From positions 1 to 10,997 of the forward strand of contig JADGJT010000586.1 in the NCBI GenBank assembly GCA_027604005.1: a DNA stretch of 10,997 nucleotides. The letters run 5' to 3'. The notes below the pieces were generated by a model. It made no database searches, was not told the DNA's origin, and saw only the letters and a list, made by a program, of their open reading frames with translations. The position numbers were made by a program, and so were the translations under genes. Below, piece by piece: positions 1-8,387 of the stretch; positions within the stretch are counted from its first letter, which is position 1; each line of letters opens with the position of its first letter. The stretch comes from Dinochytrium kinnereticum. Lineage: Eukaryota; Chytridiomycota; Chytridiomycetes; Chytridiales; Chytridiaceae.

Positions 1-1025
1 TGGTAGTTGACGACAACGTCGACACAGAAGACAGGGGCAGAACTGCAACCATTAGGCTCCCCAACCGCATGGTAGACGACGACGACGACGGATTAAGTGA
101 TGCGTCCAGTACCTCGGATCTCAACGACGTGATGGCACCATTCACATCTACATACTCCCCCGCACAACACTCAGGCGAACGGTTGTACTGATACCGCATT
201 GATCTGGGAAACTACTCTGATTGAACCATTGACAAAGTTTTAACAGCCGTCCAGACAGCGAAGCGCGGACGAGCAGGCAATCCTCCCGATCGCCTCACCA
301 TCACCAGCAGGAATAATAAGGCCCACATCAAACTATATGATCCACGAGAGCACCCCGACCCAAAAATAGCAAAATCAGCGGAGTAAGCGTTCTCGAGACC
401 GGATGCTCCCGAATGGCACAAGTCCTGCAGGGCAGAAATTCAAGCGCTCAAGCTCAGACGCGTGTTCTTACCTGTTAATTGCCCAGCCAAAGCCAACGTC
501 GTTGAAACCAAATGGGTCTTTAGACTCAAGAAGAGCCCAGACGGCACCATTTCTCTACAAAGCTCGATTGGTCACGAAAGGTTACTCTTAAAGGCTCGGG
601 ATAGATTACTTCGAAACCTTCTCACCTGTGGTTCGCGCGGAAACTCTTCGCTGGTTGTTTAGTTACGCTCAAACGCGAGGACTCAAGGTCCACATGGCGG
701 ATGTTGTCACTGCATACTTATACGGAGACATGGACTACGTAGTCTACGCCACACAGCCGCCAGGTTTTGAGGACGACACAGGAATGGTCTGGCTCCTAGA
801 CAAATCTCTGTATGGGACCAAACAGGCTGGTCGTCAGTGGAACAAGAAGCTCACCGCCTACCTGCGCGAGATTGGATTCGTTCCGAGTGACGCCGGTCCC
901 TGCCTGTACATCCTCGACTAACCAGATATCCTCTTGGCCTTGTACGTTGACGATCTTTTCTTCTTCGGTGCCGAAGAAGCAATCAAGATCGCTATCGACT
1001 ACATTACTGCTGGGTTTGAGGTCAA

Positions 1026-1097
1026 GGTGATTGGGAGCGCTGCTTTTGGATTGGGAGTCGAGTTCACCCACACCCCACACGGGCTACTCCTACATCA
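1026..1097 (+). repeat. 72-bp direct repeat, copy 1 (inside the RT fragment)
   Basis: This copy lies in the reading frame of the reverse transcriptase just after the YVDD region. It reads as the stretch around GSAAFGLGVEFTHTPHG. The same 72 bases recur exactly 233 bp downstream with five mismatches. This copy is in its expected place in the RT, so it is the likely source. Confidence 0.95.
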
Positions 1098-1258
1098 GCA
1101 CAAGTACGTCCTCGATCTGAAGAAACGCTTCTTCGCAACACGGCACTTTGCCACAGTCGTTTCCACCCCCATGGACTCGAAAACCAAACTCTGGAGACGC
1201 AAGCCGGACGAACCACGATCAGACTGCCCTTACCCGCAACTTGTGGGAGCTCTCCTAT

Positions 1259-1330
1259 GGTGATTGGGAACGCTGCTTTTGGATTGGGACTCGAGTTAAC
1301 CCACACCCCAAACGGGTTACTCCTACATCA
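1259..1330 (+). repeat. 72-bp direct repeat, copy 2 (at the broken end of the RT fragment)
   Basis: This is a near copy of 1026-1097, offset by 233 bp and about 93% identical. Because 233 is not a multiple of three it sits in a different frame. Its first bases create the TGA at 1261-1263 that closes the RT frame. After 1330 the similarity stops abruptly and no RT sequence follows, so it marks a rearrangement breakpoint. Confidence 0.95.
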
Positions 1331-3110
1331 CTTTTTAACCCTCCAATGTTCATACATATTCACCTAAAAAAAAAAAGACAACATAAGAAACAAGCAAACG
1401 CACAAGATCGCTCAACAACACCTTTCAAACCAATCCCTCAAAGACTTTCAATGAACTCAATGCGGAGAGGGTTTGTAATGTCGGTTTAAAAGAACCGCCA
1501 GAGAGACCCATAGGCTGTTTATTAAACTCGGCGGTTGGTCTTATGCATTTTAATGCTATGCTAGATGCTCGAAGAGTGAGAACCACCTTCTTACACTAAA
1601 GCAAACGTCAACAGAAAAGGCCCTAAAGCCGTTTATCATTTTTGCAGACAAATTTATAAACCCTTTTCATATGAATGGCACGCCAGAACCGATATGATGG
1701 TGGATGTAAAAAACGCGATTGATGGCCGCGGCTTTCTTGGACACGATGCAACGCTGTTGCTATTGGATGATGGGGGGTCCGTAAGGGGTCACCAGTCGGG
1801 AGTTTAAGGGGGTTTATTGACAATAAAGAGGAGTAGTAGGGGGTTGTCAACAGGTGCTTTAGTTAGCGAAGTTATTTTTGTTCTTGAGTAGGCACAGGAC
1901 AGGCCCTGGCTACTTATAGCCCTGCTGCTACGGGCTGCTCATGTGAGCACACCATCACTTTGGCTCTTGAGGCGACGCGTGTCGTCGCCCTATTGGTACA
2001 AGTTGCCTCCGAGGCTGTGCGTCCTTGACCTTGGTGTACCTCATGATATCTTTGTAGATACCCGTGATGTACCTCCCCCGATACCCTCTCGGATACCCTG
2101 TCCTCAGCCCCAACCACGCCGCGTAGGGTGGCGCGTAGGCCATGTTGCCACCCATCATGGCGCCTGGACACATCACCTTACGCGTCATTTACAACAGTTG
2201 CTTGCTCCTAATGAGGCATCACCTCATGTCTCCTATGTCCCCGCGAAAACCACAACAAAGTGAAATAACAGAGACACCTAGTCATTCCTATTTATGAAGT
2301 GACATCTACATTAATTTAACAGCCTTTTCATAACAACCATGGAGTTAACCAAAGGCAGCACTTTCACGATCTCCAGTGGGTTTAATCACCTCAGATAGAG
2401 CGAACGGATGTAATGTTGGGGTTTTGATTTGAGAGAAGGTTTATCTGGTGTGCGAGGAGCGGGTGTTGAGGTATAAGGAGTGGCTTGACGTCCAGTCATA
2501 TCATGAGAAAAGCAAGGATGCCATCAAGAGTTCAGCCTCATCCCTGAAAACCCCTCGACACGGTTTGAATAAACACCTGCTCTCACAAAGAGACCCATCC
2601 CCACTTTCAGTCTCACCATTGGATTAAATGCACAGATTCGATGGTTTATTTGCAACAATGGAATGAACGAAAAAACAAAGGAAAGAAAGAAAGGCAGAGA
2701 AGAAGAGAAAGTGTAGAAAGACAGACAAGACCATCACACATGAATAAATAATTAAAAAAAAAAAAAGCAAGATCGCAAAAATGCTAATGAACCAAATCAT
2801 CCTGCAACCACAACAAAAAAATCACAGGTCGTCAGCCCTCATCAATAATAGAATACGCACCGGATGAAAACACAGAGTTCATCACACTGTCTAAGCCCGG
2901 TGAAAGAAGAAAATACTAGTCAAGGGATACACCCAGTAAACCAAAGCAATATCACATCGCATAGAGAACGAGAAACCCCAACAGCAAAGTCCACCACAAC
3001 TTAGCCTCCTTCAACCTCAAACTTCCAGCCTTTTCCCTAACCACCCATTTCCAACACAGACAAAAAAAAAAAAAAAGTCCATACAATCCTCACTCACCAT
3101 CACCCCTCCC
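1331..3110. other. Gene-poor stretch; right part probably 3' flank of the NIPA-like gene
   Basis: I see no recognisable gene, tRNA or CRISPR in these 1.8 kb. It contains short A-runs (1366-1376, 2754-2766 and 3062-3076) and a perfect 7-bp inverted repeat around one base at 1813-1827 that places AATAAA on both strands. There is also a short tandem repeat around 2079-2101 and a weak hairpin pairing 1493-1499 with 1530-1536. A 77-codon ATG-started frame on the minus strand (1955-2188) has a Gly/Tyr/Arg-rich middle but resembles nothing I know. An AATAAA on the minus strand (TTTATT at 2645-2650) is one possible poly(A) signal for the minus-strand gene ending at 3111, about 460 nt past its stop. 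Confidence 0.6.
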
Positions 3111-3128
3111 TCACCCCACCCCACCCCC
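3103..3128 (-). other. Putative G-quadruplex over the NIPA-like stop codon
   Basis: On the sense (minus) strand there are five G-runs of 5, 4, 4, 3 and 4 bases separated by loops of one to three bases. They cover the last Gly/Val codons, the TGA (3113-3111) and the first 3' UTR bases. This satisfies the usual four-run rule for a quadruplex in DNA and in the mRNA. It is a sequence pattern only; folding is not shown. Confidence 0.5.
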
Positions 3129-5927
3129 ATTCCCACCACCAGCCCCAAAATGAAGCACCCAAACACCCCCAACAATAACTCCAACACCAGCACAAACGCC
3201 CCAAATGCTCTCCCGACTTCGATGCCACCCTTCCCCCATCCCAACAAGAGAATTAGAAAGGCTGAGAACGGTGAAAAGCGTGTAGAAAATTGGGATGGCA
3301 AGGAGGGGCGAGGTCAGAGCGATCGAGCGGTTGAGGGAGTACAACTGTCATAAGTTGAGTGGAAATGCTATTTGTTAATACTTTTTTTGGCTGACTCATT
3401 CGCGACTTATTTCTGTTATGGGGGAGGAAGGGGAAGGAGAAATGTACCTGAAGAACAACGGTGATGATGAGGAGAGCGAGAAGGATGCAAGCAAAGACTA
3501 TTTCGCCAACCGTTGCAGCGGGTTGGACGAGTGTGATGATCGCGACTTCAATGCTAGTAGAAAATGGAGTAAGTCAGACAAAAATCCCCCCTAATATAAA
3601 ATCCAAAAACACCCTCCCAACAACAACAAAATCGCTTTCGCAAATAACAACCAACAAACAACCAGACCAGCAAAAGTATTCGAAGAATCACAAAAAAAAA
3701 ACAAAAAACATACCCGCTTTTCCCTAACAACAACGTCCCACTCGCAGAGGCCCCTCCCACCATAGCAAACATCATTCCCCCAAGGCTCCCATCTCCCTTA
3801 GACTCTTTCATCTCCTCCTCCCTCCTTGATAGTAGCGGACTAGCCTCCGATGAGCTGGTGGGCGGTGACGAGGGATTTCTCCTTGTCCTTCGTCGACGAG
3901 TCGATGGAGTTGCAGGAGGTTGGGGGGCTGAGGTTGGCGCGAGGAAGGTGGCGGTGGCAAAGAGGATGATGGTAAGGGAGGTTAGGAGGGAGAAGTAGAT
4001 GATGGCGGTTGGACGTGTGAAGAGGTGGATGAGGTCTTCGAGGGTTGGAGACGGTAGAGGCGGAGGGTTTGGGGTAGTGCCGTTGCCAGGTGCCGTAGGT
4101 GGGGTTGCTGATATTTTGTTGTTGTTATCGTTGTTGTTCGGTTAGATGTCAGAGGCAGATAGAGGGGGGGAGGAATAGGGCAAACGGGATGAAGAGAAAT
4201 AAACAAAGACTCACTCTTTGTTTCATCCCCACCAAAGAGGCTGACCAACACTCCACCGATGACAATCAGAACGGTACCCCCGAAATCCCACCGGGTGACG
4301 GGAGTCTTGAGGAAGATTCTCGAGAAAAGGATGTTGAATATCAACCCAGCAGATCCAAGCGGAGCTAGGAGCATGGGCGGAATAAAAATAAGGGATAAGA
4401 TGGACCCGAACAGCTGTGGGAGGATGTAGAAGATAAAACCTAAAACGGGGTTGCTAAGTACGCGGCCACTTGCTATTGAAATCAATCGAGAAAGAGACAA
4501 GAATAAAAACTGCTACCCGAGGCAGAGCAGATTTGCAGCCTAGGTGGGGACGACTTACCAATATACCACAGGCATCCTTCGCACCTTTCAACAATGCTCT
4601 TGCCCCAGTCCAACCATCCCTTCTTGGCTACTAAAACGCTACCTCCCCTTCTCCTTACAAAAGTCATCTCACCAGCCCCACCTCCACCTCTCCCAAGAAG
4701 CGAAACAGCACTTCCAGGCGAAGAGGTATCATGCCTTGCCCTTCCCCTAGACCGAACGCCACCAACCCTCCCCTCCTCATCCACGCTCTCTCTCCTGCCC
4801 CTTTGCGCAGAAGAAGATGAGAAGAACCAGGATCGCCATGTTGTGGGCTTGGGCTGCGTGGCGGTGACGGTAGTTGTTGAAGGGGAGGACGACGTTGACG
4901 ACGTTGAATTCTGAAGACGGGATGTATGGATGCGAGATGGCCGACGACGTGTGGTCGACCCACCGCCGCCCCCTGAGTGGGAGAGAAGAGGGGTCTGGTC
5001 GGTGTCTTCATCGGTGGTTGTGGAGGCTGTGGTATCGTCAACAATGGAGGCTGGTTGCGGGGGCGTTGAAAGTGGTGGACGGAACGTTCCATGGTGAGGA
5101 TCAACGATTACGTGGAGGCTCGCCTCGCTCAACGAGAGCGAGTGATGGGAGGTGTCGTCATCAATATGCAAGTGATCGGGACGACGACGGGACGGTGACG
5201 ATGACGATGACGGTGGCTTCTCGTCTCTGGCTGAGGCGACGGCGACCCCAGAGAGAGGCTCGTGAATCAGGGGTGTGGTGATGGACGGAGTGGGCTTCTC
5301 GGCCGGGGAGTGTTGATGACCATGCTGTTGACGACGGAGGGCGACGGTTTGGAGGCTGACTCCAAGCGAGGACATGCAGGAGGCAGCGAGGGAGATGGAG
5401 ATCCCAATGATGAGGTTGAAGACATGGTGGTTCTTTTGCTGCTGCTTCTGCTGCTGGCCCTCGTCTTCTGATGCCTGAGAATGAGGTGATGACGACTCGC
5501 GGGCTCCGTCAGGGTGGTGGGGATCACTGTGATCATTGGAGGCGCGGACAAAATGTGTCTCGTCGTCACCGCTCAATACGGCGGTGCGAGCGGCGGAGGA
5601 TAGAGGTGCCGACTCTCGCGACTGATCTTGCAAGGTGACGCCCCTCTTCTGCCCGTCATCATCCACATCATTCTCATCCGCGAAAGATGATCGAAGTGCG
5701 GTGAGGATGCGAGACTCGAGATGAGACTCAAGCTGACCCCACGAGAGGTGTGTTTTGAGGGGATCAGCGGCATCCGTCCCTGACAGAGAGGGAGATAATG
5801 GGACGCCGTCGGAGGCAGCCAAGAGCGGTAGCGTGAGAAGCAGGACGCAGAGGAATGATGCGGCGCTGGCGGTGGTGATCAGAGGCGGGGAGCCTCCTCG
5901 TCGCACCCATGCTGAAAGGAGAGCCAT
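3111..5927 (-). CDS. NIPA-like (DUF803) magnesium transporter with signal peptide and large loop insertion
   Basis: Probably a membrane Mg2+ transporter of the NIPA family (drug/metabolite transporter fold). Five exons fit: 5927-4559, 4439-4215, 4107-3714, 3553-3448 and 3344-3111, giving 775 aa, with GT-AG introns of 119, 107, 160 and 103 nt and continuous phase. The start is the first in-frame ATG, in a good context (purine at -3, G at +4), and it opens a signal-peptide-like segment (residues 1-39, hydrophobic core about 22-38). Membrane segments follow at about 169-195, 453-477, 478-500, 507-527, 565-588, 639-665, 675-700, 710-732 and 743-765, the nine expected for NIPA. Family-like motifs are MLLAPLGSAGLIFN, TRWDFGGTVLIVIGG, GTLLLGKSG, QLYSLNRS and the terminal GGVWVL. 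Oddities are about 130 Asp/His/Ser-rich residues before segment 1 and about 255 Ser/Thr/Pro/Arg-rich residues between segments 1 and 2, where the family normally has a short loop. The family call is strong; Mg2+ as substrate is inferred from the family. Confidence 0.88.
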
Positions 5928-6415
5928 CGCCACCGTCCGACGGCACGCAGACGGGGGAGCAGGCGAGATGCTGTTGTTTGGTGAGGCAGACAGGGGTGCG
6001 TTGAGGGGGGCAGCGGTGGGGCGACGGACAGCGTCAGATAAGGGCGCTGAGGGCGAGACGGACGGACGGACGCAGGGCACGCAAAGGGTGTTTGGGTTGA
6101 GCAAAGCGGAGGGAGGGTCTGGGCAGCAGCTGCTCAAAGAAAGGGGCGGCACCTGATTGGCTGCAGCCAACCAGACACAGGCACCGGCGGAACATGCGAT
6201 GTGAGCACCGCAGGATGCGCAGGAACCGGCGGTGCGTGCTTGTGCGACATGTTAATTAAGGGGGCAGCTCCAATCAGTCATCTGGCAGAAAGCTTCCGCT
6301 TCCCATCACTGCTCAAGTCACCGCTGGCGACCACCATCCATCTGCTCTCACGCCGTCATCTGCAGCCACAGAGAGCAGGAAACACAAGCATCTGCGGGAG
6401 GAAAGGAAGGACGAA
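5928..6415. promoter_or_regulatory. Divergent promoter region between the NIPA-like and Rho-like genes
   Basis: This 488-bp gap separates two genes transcribed away from each other, so it must hold both 5' regions. A CCAAT box lies on the plus strand at 6270-6274, 142 bp before the GTPase ATG. Another lies on the minus strand (ATTGG at 6156-6160), about 229 bp before the NIPA-like ATG. Each is thus oriented towards its own gene. No clear TATA box is seen. Part of the region (5928-6170) stays open in the NIPA frame but has no in-frame ATG, only a TTG, and is better read as 5' UTR or promoter. Confidence 0.6.
6153..6174. promoter_or_regulatory. 22-bp near-perfect palindrome in the shared promoter
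   Basis: A perfect 14-bp palindrome (TTGGCTGCAGCCAA, 6157-6170) is extended by CTG on one side and CAG on the other, with one mismatched pair (6156/6171). It overlaps the minus-strand CCAAT box and lies about midway between the two start codons. Two-fold symmetry of this size suits a dimeric DNA-binding protein, but no specific factor can be named. Confidence 0.4.
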
Positions 6416-8387
6416 ATGGATATGAAAGCACCAGCAGGCAAGAAGAAGGCCGTGAGGGGCAGCGGCAAGGTGGTGGTGGTGGGCAATGAAGGCGTGGGAA
6501 AGACTTTCCTCATCCACACTCGCATCTCTGGCGCCTGCCCGGCATCTTCAAAGGTCAGCTCCTTTCGCCGTTCTCATCTCTCTGTTCTTCATCCGCCCGC
6601 CGTCATCCTCTTCTGCATCCCTTGACTCTCTCACAGTTGTTGGCGCCGTTGCTTGTGTCCGCCCTCTGACTGCCAGCAACAGCTGCCTTTCGCCTTACAC
6701 CCTCCAGGAATCATTCACAAAGTCTTGCTCCCCACTGACTTTTACTTTCTGCAGAGCATTCCGCCAACAGTCATGGACGAGAACTATGACACCTCCGCCA
6801 TCGCCTCCGACCCGCCACTTGTTTACCCACTGCTTACCGACACATCTGGCTCTGACGCCCTCGATAGACTCAGGCCCTTTGCATACGAGGGTGCTGCAGC
6901 ATTCATTGTTTGCTTCTCTGTTGCTGACCCAAAGTCACTGCAGGATGTTGCCGACAAAGTGAGTAATGGACGGAAAACAGAACAGGGCGATTTGGGGTGT
7001 GAGGTGGACACAGCTTGACTTGCGGGAGAGTCGCAAGTGTGATTACCCATTTGGCTTGTTACTTGCTTAATTCAAAGGTCTTTTACCGCCGTGCTGAACC
7101 AGAAGTGTGCACGGATTCTTCTGTCCGGATATCGATCAAAACCACAACCTCTCCATCCTTTTTCTCTCTCGCACACGCTTTACCTTTCATTACACAGTTT
7201 CTTACATTGACGTTTTAATAATAACAGTGGGTGCCTGAGCTCAACTGCTTCTGCCCTGGCCTGCCTTTCTCCTTGGTTGCGTGTCAGGCCGACCTTCGCA
7301 CTGACGAACCCACCATTGCTTTCCTGAAGGAGATGAAGCAATCCCCTGTCACGACAGAGGAGGTATGTTTGATAAATTGCACTTTTTGTTTCGTCTTTAA
7401 CACGCTGTACGTGCGCAGGGAGAGGCGATGGCAATCAAGGTTGGGGCAAGGATGTACGTTGAGACCAGCGCTCTACTCAATGTTGGAGTCATAGAGGCTT
7501 TCACCGATCCAGCTTCAATCCCCGTTCTAGTCTCCCCTATCTCATCGGACGTGCAGGGCCTCTCAGCCGAACCAGAGCCCTACAACGACACAATCCCTGC
7601 CTCCGCCCCTGCCGCAGAACCGTCAGGGCCCACAGTTACCGCCACTGGGCCAAGACGAAGAGCCACCGTTTCATCCTCCGCCACCGCCTCAACCTTTATC
7701 ACTCCCCCTGCGAGCCCCCCTCCCTCGACATCCTCAACACTTGCCCGAAAAAAATCAAAAAAACCCTCCACCATCACCGCGTCTGTTCCGCCCACCGTAA
7801 GGTCGTCTTCAACTCTCTCGAGATCACCTTCCATGTCCACCCCGACTTCACCTGCCCCTTCTTCATCTCTCTCACGACCTACTAACAAGGCGAGACCTTC
7901 GAAGCCTACGACCCTTGCTGCTGCTTTGGCCCAGCAACAAGGGCAAGCTTCTACCGCTCCTCCCCGAAAGTCCATATCGACCTCCACGCCCGCTTCATCG
8001 GCCCCAGGATCCCCTACACCTGTGAGGCGAAAGGTCGCCCCATCTCAAACCTCAACCGCCACAGCCTCCCAACGGTCATTGCAAGCCGCCCTTGGAAAGC
8101 GTGGGCAACCTCCTCTATCAACTTCATCCAGTGCTGTGAAGACCGGTACTGCTAATCCAACTGCTTCAGCTGCGGCGGCGGTGAGGAGGAGAACATCGAT
8201 GGGAACACCGTCGGCTGCTTCTTCTGCGACGAGACCGCCGAGAGTGGATGCTGCGGCTGCGGCTGCTAAGGCTGGAGGAGGGACGGCGCCGGCTAGCGCT
8301 GGTGCAAAGCAGGAACCGTTTTGGAAACGGTTGAGTGCGGCGAGCACTGCTGCTAGTAGGGCTGCGTCGAGTGCGGGTGGAGCGTGA
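6416..8387 (+). CDS. Atypical Rho-family small GTPase with long Ser/Thr/Pro/Ala-rich tail
   Basis: Rho GTPases bind GTP and signal to actin and cell polarity. Four exons fit: 6416-6553, 6755-6958, 7228-7362 and 7419-8387, giving 481 aa. All three introns (201, 269 and 56 nt) are phase 0. The ATG has A at -3. The P-loop is GNEGVGKT (23-30) and switch I is IPPTVMDENY with the conserved Thr at 51. DRLRPFAYEG and KWVPEL are Rho signatures, and LKEMKQSPVTTEEGEAMA matches the Rho insert-helix region. The G5 box is ETSAL (174-178). Departures: DTAGQ-E reads DTSGSD (75-80), so the catalytic Gln is Ser; the G4 box reads CQAD (133-136) instead of [NT]KxD. The core ends near 190. The remaining ~290 residues are low-complexity with basic patches, and the C-terminus (SSAGGA) has no CAAX prenylation box. 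Rho-like fold: confident. Activity, partners and location: unknown; weak hydrolysis and altered nucleotide binding are inferences. Confidence 0.88.

Larger units (their letters stand above)
1..1330 (+). pseudogene. Decayed Ty1/copia retrotransposon polyprotein: linker and reverse transcriptase fragment
   Basis: This is a broken fragment of a copia-type pol gene (RVT_2 reverse transcriptase, which copies element RNA into DNA). From position 3 the third frame reads an acidic linker with an Asp run (about 78-93), then a stretch at about 342-551 ending in the family pattern TKWVFRLKKSPDGTI. Stops lie at 189-191, 222-224 and 384-386. A one-base shift near 550-552 moves the reading to the first frame, with YKARLVTKGYS, then GIDYFETFSPVVRAETLRW, YGTKQAGRQWNKK and the catalytic YVDD at 943-954. 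Further stops fall at 589-591, 919-921 and 1261-1263. In intact copia elements the RT goes on to an RNase H domain; here it ends soon after YPQLVGALLW (to 1260). No LTR is visible. The left end runs off the window. It cannot make a working protein. The family call is secure; exact limits are not. Confidence 0.95.

Noticed and set aside
1148..1489. 113-codon plus-strand frame across the repeat junction
   Set aside because: It is out of frame with the RT and continues into A-rich noncoding sequence with no family resemblance.
1493..1536. Hairpin with 7-bp arms as a possible ncRNA
   Set aside because: The arms are short, the loop is about 30 nt, and a competing pairing exists beside it; this is within chance expectation.
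3017..3301. Alternative minus-strand frame over the last NIPA exon, also hydrophobic
   Set aside because: The frame ending at 3111 continues from the exon-4 splice junction and carries the family-like LYSLNRS and GGVWVL motifs, so the other frame is a shadow.
4664..6156. Several 100-146 codon frames on both strands over NIPA exon 1
   Set aside because: They are low-complexity shadows of a GC-rich, Ser/Thr/Pro-coding exon and match no family.
5928..6170. Extending the NIPA-like protein 81 residues upstream to 6170
   Set aside because: The codon at 6170 is TTG, and there is no in-frame ATG before 5927. The ATG at 5927 has a good context and begins a signal peptide.
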